Source: an uncultured Colwellia sp. (lineage in GTDB: Bacteria > Pseudomonadota > Gammaproteobacteria > Enterobacterales > Alteromonadaceae). From it: 18,973 nt of DNA. The translations under genes and the position numbers were made by a program. Where the stretch lies: NCBI GenBank assembly GCA_913020705.1, contig CAJWBY010000087.1:1-18973 (forward strand), in the 5' to 3' direction. Position 1 is the first letter of the stretch; every line of letters starts with the position of its first letter. The notes beneath the pieces are model-generated. The model made no database searches. It saw only the letters and a program-made list of their open reading frames with translations, and had not been told where the DNA came from. This document shows positions 1-6,779 of this stretch, piece by piece.

Positions 1-600
1 AGCAGCATTTTCATTTTTCTCGTTAGATGTGATAATACTAAATGGAGTATCTGCATCTATAAATAAATCAATTCGTTTTATGTTTTTATATTTTTTCGAA
101 ATGTTAGCTAGAGTTTCTTTTGTTTTATTAACCCATTTATCAGCTTCGGATGAATAAGTTCCAGTTTGGATAAGGTATTTTCCATCAAGCGTTGGTTGGT
201 AGGTGTATTTTTTAAGCTTTCCTGTTTTTAATTCGATAGAAAAGCTTTCGCTTACATACTCTTTAGATTCAAAAACATCTTCAATGTAAGTCTGAAATTT
301 TTCTCCAATAGAAAACAAATTGAAGTTTTTATCTTTTTCAAACGTAGTGTTTACAATTATTCCCTGCTTATTAATAATGTAGATATCTTGTTCTTTAGAA
401 TACATGTTTAAAGAATCTCTAATAAGAGATAAATCAGCTGTTTCTATATTGTCTGTATTTTTGAAAAAACGATTAACAAGATGATGACTTTGAACAAAAA
501 GTTCAGCCTCTATTCTTGATTCAACAGATTCTAAACCAAAATCTTGATGAATTAAGCTTAACTCAATTTGATCTGTAATTAATTGATTTTGAATTTTAAC
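1..600 (-). pseudogene. Cache-like extracytoplasmic sensor domain, N-terminus broken and C-terminus beyond window
   Basis: Reading the minus strand from 600 to 1 gives 200 codons without a stop, continuing past the left edge. The translation has the look of a periplasmic double-Cache ligand-binding module: a helical start, then a strand with IYIINKQGIIVNTTFEKD, later LDGKYLIQTGTYSS and a helix into IDLFIDADTPF. Such modules usually precede a transmembrane helix and a GGDEF, histidine-kinase or chemoreceptor output domain, which would lie outside the window. The frame is closed upstream by TAG at 601-603 and TGA at 652-654. The only in-frame Met is about 70 residues in, and no signal anchor or first transmembrane helix precedes the domain. 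I therefore read it as a decayed or 5'-truncated sensor gene. The Cache assignment is from pattern only; a frameshifted start or a sequencing error is possible. Confidence 0.5.
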
Positions 601-603
601 CTA

Positions 604-878
604 CTCTGTTTCTTTTCTTAAGTTATTATTAGACTTCGGAAAAATGGTTTTTCAGTTTACACCAGTTCGATTGTATTTTGTTCTCTGGCACAAAGTTGCT
701 GCTAATGAGGAGTTTAGAACAGCCTAGATTCCCTGAAAGTATCTTGAAATATACCCGTGATTCTTGTAAGGGTTAACCCTGATAAGTGAATGGATCTTTT
801 AAAGAAACGATTAAATCGAATTGTTATAATACCTATAATAGCATAGCCACACGGATGTGTGACTATGCTATTTGAAAC
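604..878. other. Non-coding junction between two broken genes
   Basis: About 275 bases between the two truncated minus-strand genes. It holds a perfect 12-bp palindrome, AGGGTTAACCCT, at 769-780 and the long hairpin at 837-872. No frame gives a convincing protein: the longest minus-strand piece here (about 46 codons, ending near 624) shows no motif I recognise. The composition looks non-coding. Its position between a sensor lacking its start and an adaptor lacking its end suggests a deletion or insertion scar, but I cannot identify terminal repeats or a transposase in it. Confidence 0.35.
837..872 (-). terminator. Long stem-loop just after the truncated adaptor gene
   Basis: AATAGCATAG at 837-846 pairs perfectly with CTATGCTATT at 863-872. 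After one C/A mismatch, the stem continues with CACAC at 848-852 against GTGTG at 857-861, closing a 4-base GGAT loop. The stem is 16 positions with one mismatch. It starts six bases past the stop codon of the minus-strand adaptor fragment, where a transcription terminator would sit, but no strong T tract follows it on the minus strand. It could instead be the structured end of a lost mobile element. Confidence 0.4.
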
Positions 879-1526
879 TTAGATATGTTTATTTTTTATT
901 TGAATGGCTAACTGGGCATTTTTAAACTGGCTGTCTTCGAGTAATTGTTCACTGATTAATTGGCGATTAGCTAAAGACTTATTGCGCTTAAAACGTAACG
1001 TTTGCTGTTTGAAAAGTAACGTAAACTCGTCAAAGCTAGCCTGCCTTGCTGATAGTTCAGCTAAAGCAAGTTGATAGGAAATAGCCGCTTGTTTATCATC
1101 AAGTTCAGCGAGTATTTCCGATTTACTGACGCGTTGCCCTTCTTCAATGTTCAAACGGTTTAACTTACCCGTTACACGTGACGAAACGGTAGCAATTCGT
1201 CTGGCAACGACATGACCACTTGCATCAAGAACGATATTATTGTTTTTTTCTGTGATTTTTTTATCAGTAATAAAAGAGGATGTGGGTTGAATATTTGATT
1301 GCTTCAATTCATTGAGTTGTGTTTTATTGGTGAGAACATGTGAAGCTTTTTCAGTAGCGGTTGTTGGAAAGAAAAAAATCTGCCCTACAAAATATAAACT
1401 ACTGCTAAGCAGGGTAAGAATAACAATGCCCGAATAGTTAACAGACCACCAAGTCGTTTTCACTTCTGGTGTTCTATCAATGCTAAGTTTAGACAGTTCT
1501 AAAGGGGCGTTACTATTTATGGTCAT
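879..1526 (-). pseudogene. HlyD/MacA-family periplasmic adaptor, 3'-truncated
   Basis: The 215-residue product is the front half of a membrane-fusion protein. Residues 1-28 are a cytoplasmic tail. About 30-52 form one transmembrane helix, and about 97-145 form the first lipoyl half (ASGHVVARRIATVSSRVTG, then EEGQRVSKSEILAELDD). From about 146 a long amphipathic helix starts the alpha-hairpin. The protein stops in that helix. The second helix, the second lipoyl half and the beta-barrel (normally taking such proteins to about 350-420 residues) are absent, as are the ABC ATPase and permease genes that usually follow. The start is secure: AGGAG lies six bases before the ATG. Family adaptors link an inner-membrane exporter to a TolC-like channel; this one cannot form a complete adaptor. 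The divergence point is around the last ten codons, next to the hairpin at 837-872. Confidence 0.7.
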
Positions 1527-1651
1527 TCTATTCTCCTACAAAGTTTGTAAGAGAATAAGAAAAAGAGTGATTAGAAAACAGTGCCAAAAGTCATTGGTGT
1601 ATGAAAAAAGAAATTTATGAAGTGGTAAACTGACAAGTACCTTGTTTTATA

Positions 1652-2740
1652 TTAATTCATACTAAAGTCTAGCTGCACAGTGGCATATGCTTCTATAGGC
1701 TTGCCATCTTCAAATTTAGGCGCATAACGCCATTCTTCTATTGCTGCCAAAGATGACCTCTCAAATCCCTTACCTCCTTCAGAATCTAATATTTTGATTT
1801 CTGTTACTGTGCCAAAATCAGAAATAGTAAAGCCTATTTTTACCCAACCTTCTTTTCCTCTACGAGCATCAAAAGTGGGGTATTTAGGGTTAATTCTAAA
1901 TAAAGGTCTTTGCTCTTGGCTGTCATTCCAAGGCGTCATTGAACCAATAGCAATACAATGCTTGGTTGCTTCATCACTTTTACCCAATTTTTCTAGAGCG
2001 TCAATTAAAAAAGCATGAGTGTTAAGCTCTAAAGGGTGAGTCACTCCTTCTAATGAGTCAAATACAGGTAAATTAGCCTGCCAGTTTTCAATGGCTTTGC
2101 TATATTTTTTTTGTGCTGCATGATACTTACCAGCATAAAAATTAGCGTTAACCACGCGCTTATCATTTTTAAGTAACTTTTCTGTAAAAAACGTTTGTGC
2201 GGTTAAAATAGCATTACTTTTTCTAGAGCCTAAACGAAGTAATGCTATACCTGCTTCTAGTTGTATTTCAGCATTGAAATAAGGATGTTCTTTTTCAAGA
2301 GCTTCTGCAATATCTAAAGCTTTTAGATAATAATCAATGGATTTCTTCCTTTTATCATAAGGTAGAGATTGCCCCAAAAGGATATATATTTCAGGAAGTT
2401 CTATTGCATTGTTTCCATATTCATTTTTGAAAATATTTAACGTGTTTAAAAGTAAAGGAGTTGCTTGTTTATTTTGTTTTTTATTGAGGTGTTGTTGAGC
2501 CAATATCAGCGCTAAGTTTGCTGTATTGATATTAGTTTCACCATAGAACTTACCACCTAATTGATATGCTTCTTTCGCATATTTAAATTGCGCATCTTCA
2601 TCATTACTTTTTACCGCATCTTGATATGAATAGTAGGCAGTTTTAAACTGGCTATTTAATATATTCTCTGATTTGGCGTTAGAGTAAAATGAAAAAATCA
2701 TTAATATTGCTAAAGATAAATAAGTCCATTTTAAAAGCAT
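1652..2740 (-). CDS. TPR-repeat protein with C-terminal TonB domain
   Basis: A 362-residue exported protein. Residues 1-22 are a signal peptide or anchor (Lys, then a hydrophobic stretch, then SNA as likely cleavage site). The middle, about 30-260, is helical with TPR-like repeats (YAKEAYQLGGKFYG, ALILAQQHLNKKQNKQATPL, IDYYLKALDIAEALEKEHPY, KYSKAIENWQANLPVF). The last ~85 residues are a TonB C-terminal fold: NPKYPTFDARRGKEGWVKIG, then GTVTEIKILDSEGGKGFERS, SLAAIEEWRYAP and AYATVQLDF. Classical TonB has an N-terminal SxxxH helix and a Pro-rich spacer; both are missing, and no exbB/exbD or receptor gene is nearby. It is annotated in many marine gammaproteobacteria simply as an energy-transducer-like protein. 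A periplasmic or membrane-attached role is inferred; its partner is unknown. The start is supported by AAGGAAAA upstream of the ATG. It is followed, same strand, by the broken adaptor 125 bases on. Confidence 0.8.
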   Translation of the reverse strand: MLLKWTYLSLAILMIFSFYSNAKSENILNSQFKTAYYSYQDAVKSNDEDAQFKYAKEAYQLGGKFYGETNINTANLALILAQQHLNKKQNKQATPLLLNTLNIFKNEYGNNAIELPEIYILLGQSLPYDKRKKSIDYYLKALDIAEALEKEHPYFNAEIQLEAGIALLRLGSRKSNAILTAQTFFTEKLLKNDKRVVNANFYAGKYHAAQKKYSKAIENWQANLPVFDSLEGVTHPLELNTHAFLIDALEKLGKSDEATKHCIAIGSMTPWNDSQEQRPLFRINPKYPTFDARRGKEGWVKIGFTISDFGTVTEIKILDSEGGKGFERSSLAAIEEWRYAPKFEDGKPIEAYATVQLDFSMN

Positions 2741-2964
2741 TGGTTTTCCTTACACATTGATTATTATTAAGTTAAAGTCCGTTGAGCCTATTAATATAAT
2801 TTCACGTTTTAGAAAATAATACTATTAAATAATGAAGACCTAGGTATTAAATATAAACGGCAGTAATGAGCTTGAAGGATGGTTTGAAGATGATGTTAGG
2901 GCTTTTTAAACATTCCGATATAGATCGAAAACGTTTCTAGTAGAATTATATAGATTATCACTAT

Positions 2965-2994
2965 TTGCCCTAACCAAATAATTTCGACTATAGT
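2965..2994 (+). promoter_or_regulatory. Candidate sigma-70 promoter of the solute-binding protein gene
   Basis: TTGCCC at 2965-2970 and TATAGT at 2989-2994 are 18 bases apart. The -10 box ends 36 bases before the GTG start at 3031. The -35 matches consensus at its first three bases and the -10 at five of six. The remainder of the 290-base gap between the divergent genes (2741-3030) shows nothing else I can name. Confidence 0.4.
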
Positions 2995-3030
2995 TTACTG
3001 AGTCGATGCTAATAATTAGAGGGTGTTATT

Positions 3031-3765
3031 GTGATAAATTTTATTTCGTTATTTTTATTTTATCTAGTTATATTTCCATTATCGGCACAAGCAACATCAA
3101 TTCAAGTCTCTGGAGCGCATTGGAAGGGTTACATAGAGCCGAATGATAAGGGAATCTATGTAGATTTAATAAAGCTTGTTTATAAAGATGAAGCTGTAAA
3201 TTTCGATATTGGTAGCTTTGCTAGAGCTAAGCGCATGTTTAACGCAAAAAAATCTGATGTTTTAGTTGGTATTTATGAAAGCGACCTTTTGGATTTTAAT
3301 GATGTTGTATTACCTAACCATCATCTTGACATTGAATACCCAACGATAGTTATATTTAATCCAAAAAAAAATAAAATCAATAATATAAACGACTTAAAGG
3401 GGCTTACTGTATCTTGGTTTGAAGAATATGGTTATGAAAAGCTCATTCCCGAAGAAGCTATTAGATATCCATTTAATGACATTAATTACGCTTTTACGTT
3501 ATTAGTATCTGGTCGAATTGATGCCATAATAGATCATGACTATAACCTAAACGAAAGGGAAAAACTTATTTTTAAAACATGGAAATTAGCTCCCGAACGA
3601 CCTATTTGGCTAGCATTTCAAGATACTAAAAGAGGTAACAAATTAAAAAAATTATTTGACGAAAGAATCAAATATTTAATAAGTACAGGCCAAATAAAGA
3701 AAATTTTTGGTGATGAATATGAAAGAGCTAATTTCGATAAAGTTTACCCAAAAGCAAATAAATAA
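3031..3765 (+). CDS. Periplasmic solute-binding protein, family 3 type (SBP_bac_3), orphan
   Basis: A 244-residue protein with a signal peptide (residues 1-21, ending in SAQA) and one type-II periplasmic binding fold. Visible elements are GIYVDLIKLVYKD near residue 42, the SFARAKRMFNAKKSDVLVG region near 62-80, the hinge-type INDLKGLTVSW near 120, LVSGRIDAIIDHDYN near 160-175 and a C-terminal ISTGQIKKIFGDEY helix. The family binds amino acids or related small polar solutes and delivers them to ABC permeases or sensor proteins. No permease or ATPase gene is adjacent, so transport versus sensing cannot be decided. The start is GTG; AGAGGGTG six bases upstream supports it, and no ATG alternative lies before the signal peptide. 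An insertion-sequence remnant follows 30 bases downstream. Confidence 0.8.
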   Translation: MINFISLFLFYLVIFPLSAQATSIQVSGAHWKGYIEPNDKGIYVDLIKLVYKDEAVNFDIGSFARAKRMFNAKKSDVLVGIYESDLLDFNDVVLPNHHLDIEYPTIVIFNPKKNKINNINDLKGLTVSWFEEYGYEKLIPEEAIRYPFNDINYAFTLLVSGRIDAIIDHDYNLNEREKLIFKTWKLAPERPIWLAFQDTKRGNKLKKLFDERIKYLISTGQIKKIFGDEYERANFDKVYPKANK

Positions 3766-3794
3766 AATCTCATTAATACCCCGCTCCTAAAACA

Positions 3795-3980
3795 TTGATT
3801 CGTATTTACAAAAACCACCGTAAAAATCATACCTGCTTAACTCGAAATCAGATACTTATCTTTCCTCGTTTAATGAGTTTTATGTTGAATGCGCTCAATG
3901 GTTCAATTAAAACTGAACTGGTTAGGTTTTTCGATGTTGTCCATTGCAGCTACTCGTTAACTAAGTTAGTTGGCATCTAA
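3795..3980 (+). pseudogene. Remnant of an IS4-type transposase N-terminus
   Basis: A 61-codon open stretch (TTG start, no Shine-Dalgarno) whose core, RNQILIFPRLMSFMLNALNG then SIKTELVRFFDVV, resembles the N-terminal region of IS4-group transposases, where a T-R-x-R-x-L-x-F-P-R-L segment is followed by a helix and S-x-x-x-E-L-x-x-F-F. The usual preceding N-terminal residues and the whole catalytic DDE core (about 350-400 residues) are missing; the frame ends at TAA, 16 bases before the regulator gene's stop codon. I saw no terminal inverted repeats. The family call comes from remembered patterns, so it is moderate; a chance open frame is the alternative. Confidence 0.45.
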
Positions 3981-3996
3981 ACATTTATTTTTCGCG

Positions 3997-5187
3997 TTAA
4001 TCGTCAAGTAAATTTGCTTTTGCATGGTATGACTTTCGAAACTCTGTGGGAGTTTTACCGGTTTCCTTTTTGAATACTTTATAAAAAGAGGAACGCGCAT
4101 TAAATCCAACTCCAAAGGCAATATTTAGCACAGTATCTTCATTTGCAATTATTTTGGGTTTTGCTGTTTCTATTCGCCATTTATTTACAAAATCAAAAAA
4201 ATTTGTCTCCATCGTTTCATTTAATGTCTGGGAAATATAATTGGGCGAAATAGCAACATGCCGTGCTAGCTTATGTAACGACAGACTGGGATCTAAATGT
4301 AACTGTTGCTGACTCATGGCCGCGATAATTTTGTCTGAAATTCGTTGCGCCTGCACTTGACCAAGGGCGGAACGTTGATACTTTTGATCTGTAGCTAAAT
4401 CAGCGTTTTCAGGTAATGATATATCAGGAATTTTTTCAGTGTATCGTCCTTCAAAACCAGGCTTTTGTCTTAACCCCCAATAGGCCATAGTCCACACGAG
4501 TATCAGCAATAGCAATGTGCCGAACCTGTAGCCAAACAATGAGTTCTCTTGAATTAATGTTGACATTAAGCTTGATAAAGAAAATAGCCAAGTACCTGAA
4601 ATAATGATCAATACCCAAGTTAACCAGCCTAGTTCTCGTTTCTCATTACTTGCGAATAAGTCTTTGAGTTGCTTCCTATATTTAGCTAAACGAATAATGA
4701 TACGGATAACATAGTATCCGGATTGCACAGCCCAAAGTAACATAGCTAGAAAAATGCTTACTACTACGGCAAGTGGAAATCCGCTGTCAATATCTGACTC
4801 TTCACTAAAGAGTGTTTGGCGCATTTCCATCGGCAAACTAATAATCAACCCCATCACAATGAGACCAAAAATGAATGGGCAGAGCTGAACCAAGTGTTTA
4901 GCTTGCATTTGCCAAGGCTTATCTGAAGTAAGCCCTTCAACATAAAGCCATAACGCTGGACCAAGAAGTAACCATGCAGGAAATATTGCAGCGATGTAAA
5001 TCGTGCTCCATGCAGGTGTAAAAAAAAATACTGCAGGGCCTAAGGTAATAACACCATTAGCAACAAAGAAAATAGCCAGTGGAAAGTATGTTTGGGCATA
5101 GAATGCGCGCGACAAAAGTTGAGGGAGACAAAAACAAATTTGCCCTAATATTAGCATTGTAATGGCAAGTACAGCCAAATCGTCCAA
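3997..5187 (-). CDS. Membrane-anchored AraC-family transcriptional regulator
   Basis: A 396-residue protein in two parts. Residues 1 to about 242 contain about seven hydrophobic segments (for example ALWLYVEGLTSDKPW between helices and FGTLLLLILVWTMAYWGL as the last), a 7TM-like sensor. After a linker, about 290-385 is an AraC/XylS DNA-binding domain with both helix-turn-helix units: LSLHKLARHVAISPNYISQT, then the hallmark VLNIAFGVGFNARSSFYKVF followed by KKETGKTPTEFRK. The regulator probably senses a membrane or periplasmic cue and controls nearby genes; the divergent membrane-protein gene is the obvious candidate target. The start is TTG, chosen because AGAGGA lies seven bases upstream and the first helix begins immediately; no better ATG exists. 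The function class is clear, the signal unknown. Confidence 0.88.
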   Translation of the reverse strand: MDDLAVLAITMLILGQICFCLPQLLSRAFYAQTYFPLAIFFVANGVITLGPAVFFFTPAWSTIYIAAIFPAWLLLGPALWLYVEGLTSDKPWQMQAKHLVQLCPFIFGLIVMGLIISLPMEMRQTLFSEESDIDSGFPLAVVVSIFLAMLLWAVQSGYYVIRIIIRLAKYRKQLKDLFASNEKRELGWLTWVLIIISGTWLFSLSSLMSTLIQENSLFGYRFGTLLLLILVWTMAYWGLRQKPGFEGRYTEKIPDISLPENADLATDQKYQRSALGQVQAQRISDKIIAAMSQQQLHLDPSLSLHKLARHVAISPNYISQTLNETMETNFFDFVNKWRIETAKPKIIANEDTVLNIAFGVGFNARSSFYKVFKKETGKTPTEFRKSYHAKANLLDD

Positions 5188-5382
5188 GACTACTTCCTCT
5201 TAATGTTTTTGTGTTTTTATGATAACGCCTGCTGATTGTATTAGATCTGGTGCGATCAAAACAATAAAAAGTGTCCGCCCTTATAGTCTCAGACGACTTC
5301 AGCCTCAATAACTGTAAATATCACACACTGTCGTTGTTACTGCATCGACAAATAGTAATAACATTATGGATGATCAATTAAC

Positions 5383-5410
5383 AAACAACACAGATTCTTA
5401 ACTGTTGTTT
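5383..5410. repeat. Inverted repeat in the divergent regulator/membrane-protein gap
   Basis: AAACAACA at 5383-5390 is the exact reverse complement of TGTTGTTT at 5403-5410, with 12 bases between. It lies about 40 bases before the start of the plus-strand membrane-protein gene and close to a TTGAC-like -35. It could be an operator for the divergent AraC-family regulator, although that family more often uses direct repeats. An 8-bp A/C-rich repeat can occur by chance. Confidence 0.25.
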
Positions 5411-5449
5411 TGACTATTGACATTCCACAATCTCTAAGGATGATTTTTA

Positions 5450-6109
5450 ATGGATAACCTTCAAAAACTTGGTGGTCTTGCTGCACTTTCAATGGCTATT
5501 ATTTACGTGTCTGCTTTTATATTTTTTGGTGCTTTTTGGGACTATCCTCCATCGGGTGCTAGTACTTTGCAAAAATTAGCTTTTCTGGAAGAGAATCAAG
5601 AGATTTTAACTATCGTTAATCTTATGATGTATGTAGTTTTTGGTGTTTTCTTGGCTATATTAGTGATTGCACTTCATGAGCGATTAAAAGGTAATACTAA
5701 AGCGCTTTCCCAAACGGCTTCAGTATTTGGCTTATTATGGGTAGGTTTAGTTATTGCTAGTGGCATGATTGCAAACATCGGGTTAGGGAATGTTATTGGG
5801 CTTTCCCTAAAAGAACCTGAACTCGCTAGAACAGTCTGGCTGGTGGTAAATACGATTGTTGAAGGAATGGGAGGAGGCAATGAGATTGTTGGTGGTCTAT
5901 GGGTGCTGTTATTAAGCATCGCGGCTATTAAAGCTGATGATCTTTCTCGAAAGTTTAACTACCTCGGTATATTCGTTGGTTTTTTTGGAATTCTCACGAT
6001 CTACCCTGCTGAAATTTTGACTGAAGTGTTTGGTTTAAGTCAGATAGTATGGTTCTCATGGTTGGGATTAATTATGTTAAAACAACCTTTAAAGCGACAG
6101 AAAATTTAG
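5450..6109 (+). CDS. Small multi-pass membrane protein (DUF4386-like)
   Basis: A 219-residue inner-membrane protein with about six hydrophobic helices: near residues 8-30, 54-77, 88-110, 125-160 (broken by a Gly-rich GMGGGNEIVGG turn), 172-190 and 192-210. A loop, DYPPSGASTLQKLAFLEENQ, follows the first helix. The size and helix pattern resemble the DUF4386 family, which has no assigned activity; I see no catalytic motif. AAGGA nine bases before the ATG supports the start. It is transcribed divergently from the membrane-anchored AraC-family regulator, 262 bases apart, suggesting that regulator controls it. The family label is tentative. Confidence 0.65.
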   Translation: MDNLQKLGGLAALSMAIIYVSAFIFFGAFWDYPPSGASTLQKLAFLEENQEILTIVNLMMYVVFGVFLAILVIALHERLKGNTKALSQTASVFGLLWVGLVIASGMIANIGLGNVIGLSLKEPELARTVWLVVNTIVEGMGGGNEIVGGLWVLLLSIAAIKADDLSRKFNYLGIFVGFFGILTIYPAEILTEVFGLSQIVWFSWLGLIMLKQPLKRQKI

Positions 6110-6223
6110 GTATAGATTATCCAGCGCGCTCAGTTGAGCATTGATGGCTAGCCTACATGATATTAGGTGGTCAGAGTCAATTTTATAGAGTAATTGTAAT
6201 GAATGTTAATAAGTGACGGGTCG

Positions 6224-6259
6224 AATGTTATTGGGTGGCATAACCAATAACATTATGCC
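6224..6259. repeat. Two overlapping, mutually exclusive inverted repeats
   Basis: AATGTTATTGG at 6224-6234 pairs with CCAATAACATT at 6244-6254 (11 bp, 9-base loop). GGCATAA at 6237-6243 pairs with TTATGCC at 6253-6259 (7 bp). The second repeat uses the loop of the first and the edge of its right arm, so only one hairpin can form at a time. The element lies between the convergent ends of the membrane-protein gene (stop at 6109) and yacL (stop at 6281), where a bidirectional terminator is expected, but no clear T run follows. Confidence 0.4.
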
Positions 6260-6280
6260 TTTAAACACTATAACTATCGC

Positions 6281-6658
6281 TTAATGAGTAGTGAATCTAG
6301 CCCAAGACAATAATAGTTCTCTAAAGTCTTCTAAGCCACAACTCGCTGATTCTTGATCGTCGAATTCAATATCATCAGCGCTGAGCGCCTCAGGTATCTC
6401 TTCAAAGCCATTCAGACTTGCGTTAGCAGCAATAGAAACATCTTTTTCAAGAATTCTAACCGTATATTCGCTACCAACAATTTCCTGCTCTAGCGCGCTT
6501 AAATGATCAGCTTTATCAATCACATTTAATAACGCCGTTAACTTTTCAGGATCATTACCTACTTCTACTTCTAACCAAGGACCAAAAACCTCATGCTCTA
6601 GAGAGAATTTTGCTTTGGCATAGCGAGTGGTAGGATCATTGATGAATTCATATTCCAT
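6281..6658 (-). CDS. yacL: YacL, UPF0231 family protein
   Basis: A 125-residue cytoplasmic acidic protein that matches the UPF0231/YacL family along its length. It opens with MEYEFINDPTTRYAKAKFSL followed by HEV, a motif pattern shared with E. coli YacL. It has a central EIVGSEYTVRILEKDVSI strand pair and ends with a DDQESASCGLEDFRELL region equivalent to the family's YDEESLSLCGVEDF end. No biochemical function is established for the family. In E. coli the gene follows acnB; here it lies on the opposite strand about 10.8 kb away. It is downstream of the efflux operon on the same strand, but a probable terminator lies between, so separate transcription is likely. The Shine-Dalgarno is weak (GAGTTATCC before the ATG), yet the conserved N-terminus fixes the start. 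Confidence 0.85.
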   Translation of the reverse strand: MEYEFINDPTTRYAKAKFSLEHEVFGPWLEVEVGNDPEKLTALLNVIDKADHLSALEQEIVGSEYTVRILEKDVSIAANASLNGFEEIPEALSADDIEFDDQESASCGLEDFRELLLSWARFTTH

Positions 6659-6709
6659 AGGATAACTCGGAAAGTTTTCGATACCTTCATTATAGAAGAT
6701 TTATTGAAT

Positions 6710-6743
6710 AAGGGGGAGTTAACATTCTCGATTCCTCCCCTTT
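6710..6743 (-). terminator. Probable terminator of the efflux operon
   Basis: AAGGGGGAG at 6710-6718 pairs with CTCCCCTT at 6735-6742, an eight-pair GC-rich stem with one bulged G and a 16-base loop. On the minus strand it begins about 37 bases after the second pump's stop codon and is followed by TTATTCAATAAAT, only moderately T-rich. It stands between the efflux operon and yacL. Confidence 0.45.
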
Positions 6744-6779
6744 AATCATATTATCTGCCAAAACGTTATTGGCCAGAAA

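Noticed and set aside
2866..2940. 24-codon ORF MSLKDGLKMMLGLFKHSDID...
   Set aside because: No Shine-Dalgarno and too short to support; probably chance in an AT-rich spacer.
5057..5308. 83-codon minus-strand frame overlapping the AraC-family start
   Set aside because: Cys/Arg-rich and without motifs; overlaps the regulator in another frame and lacks a ribosome site.
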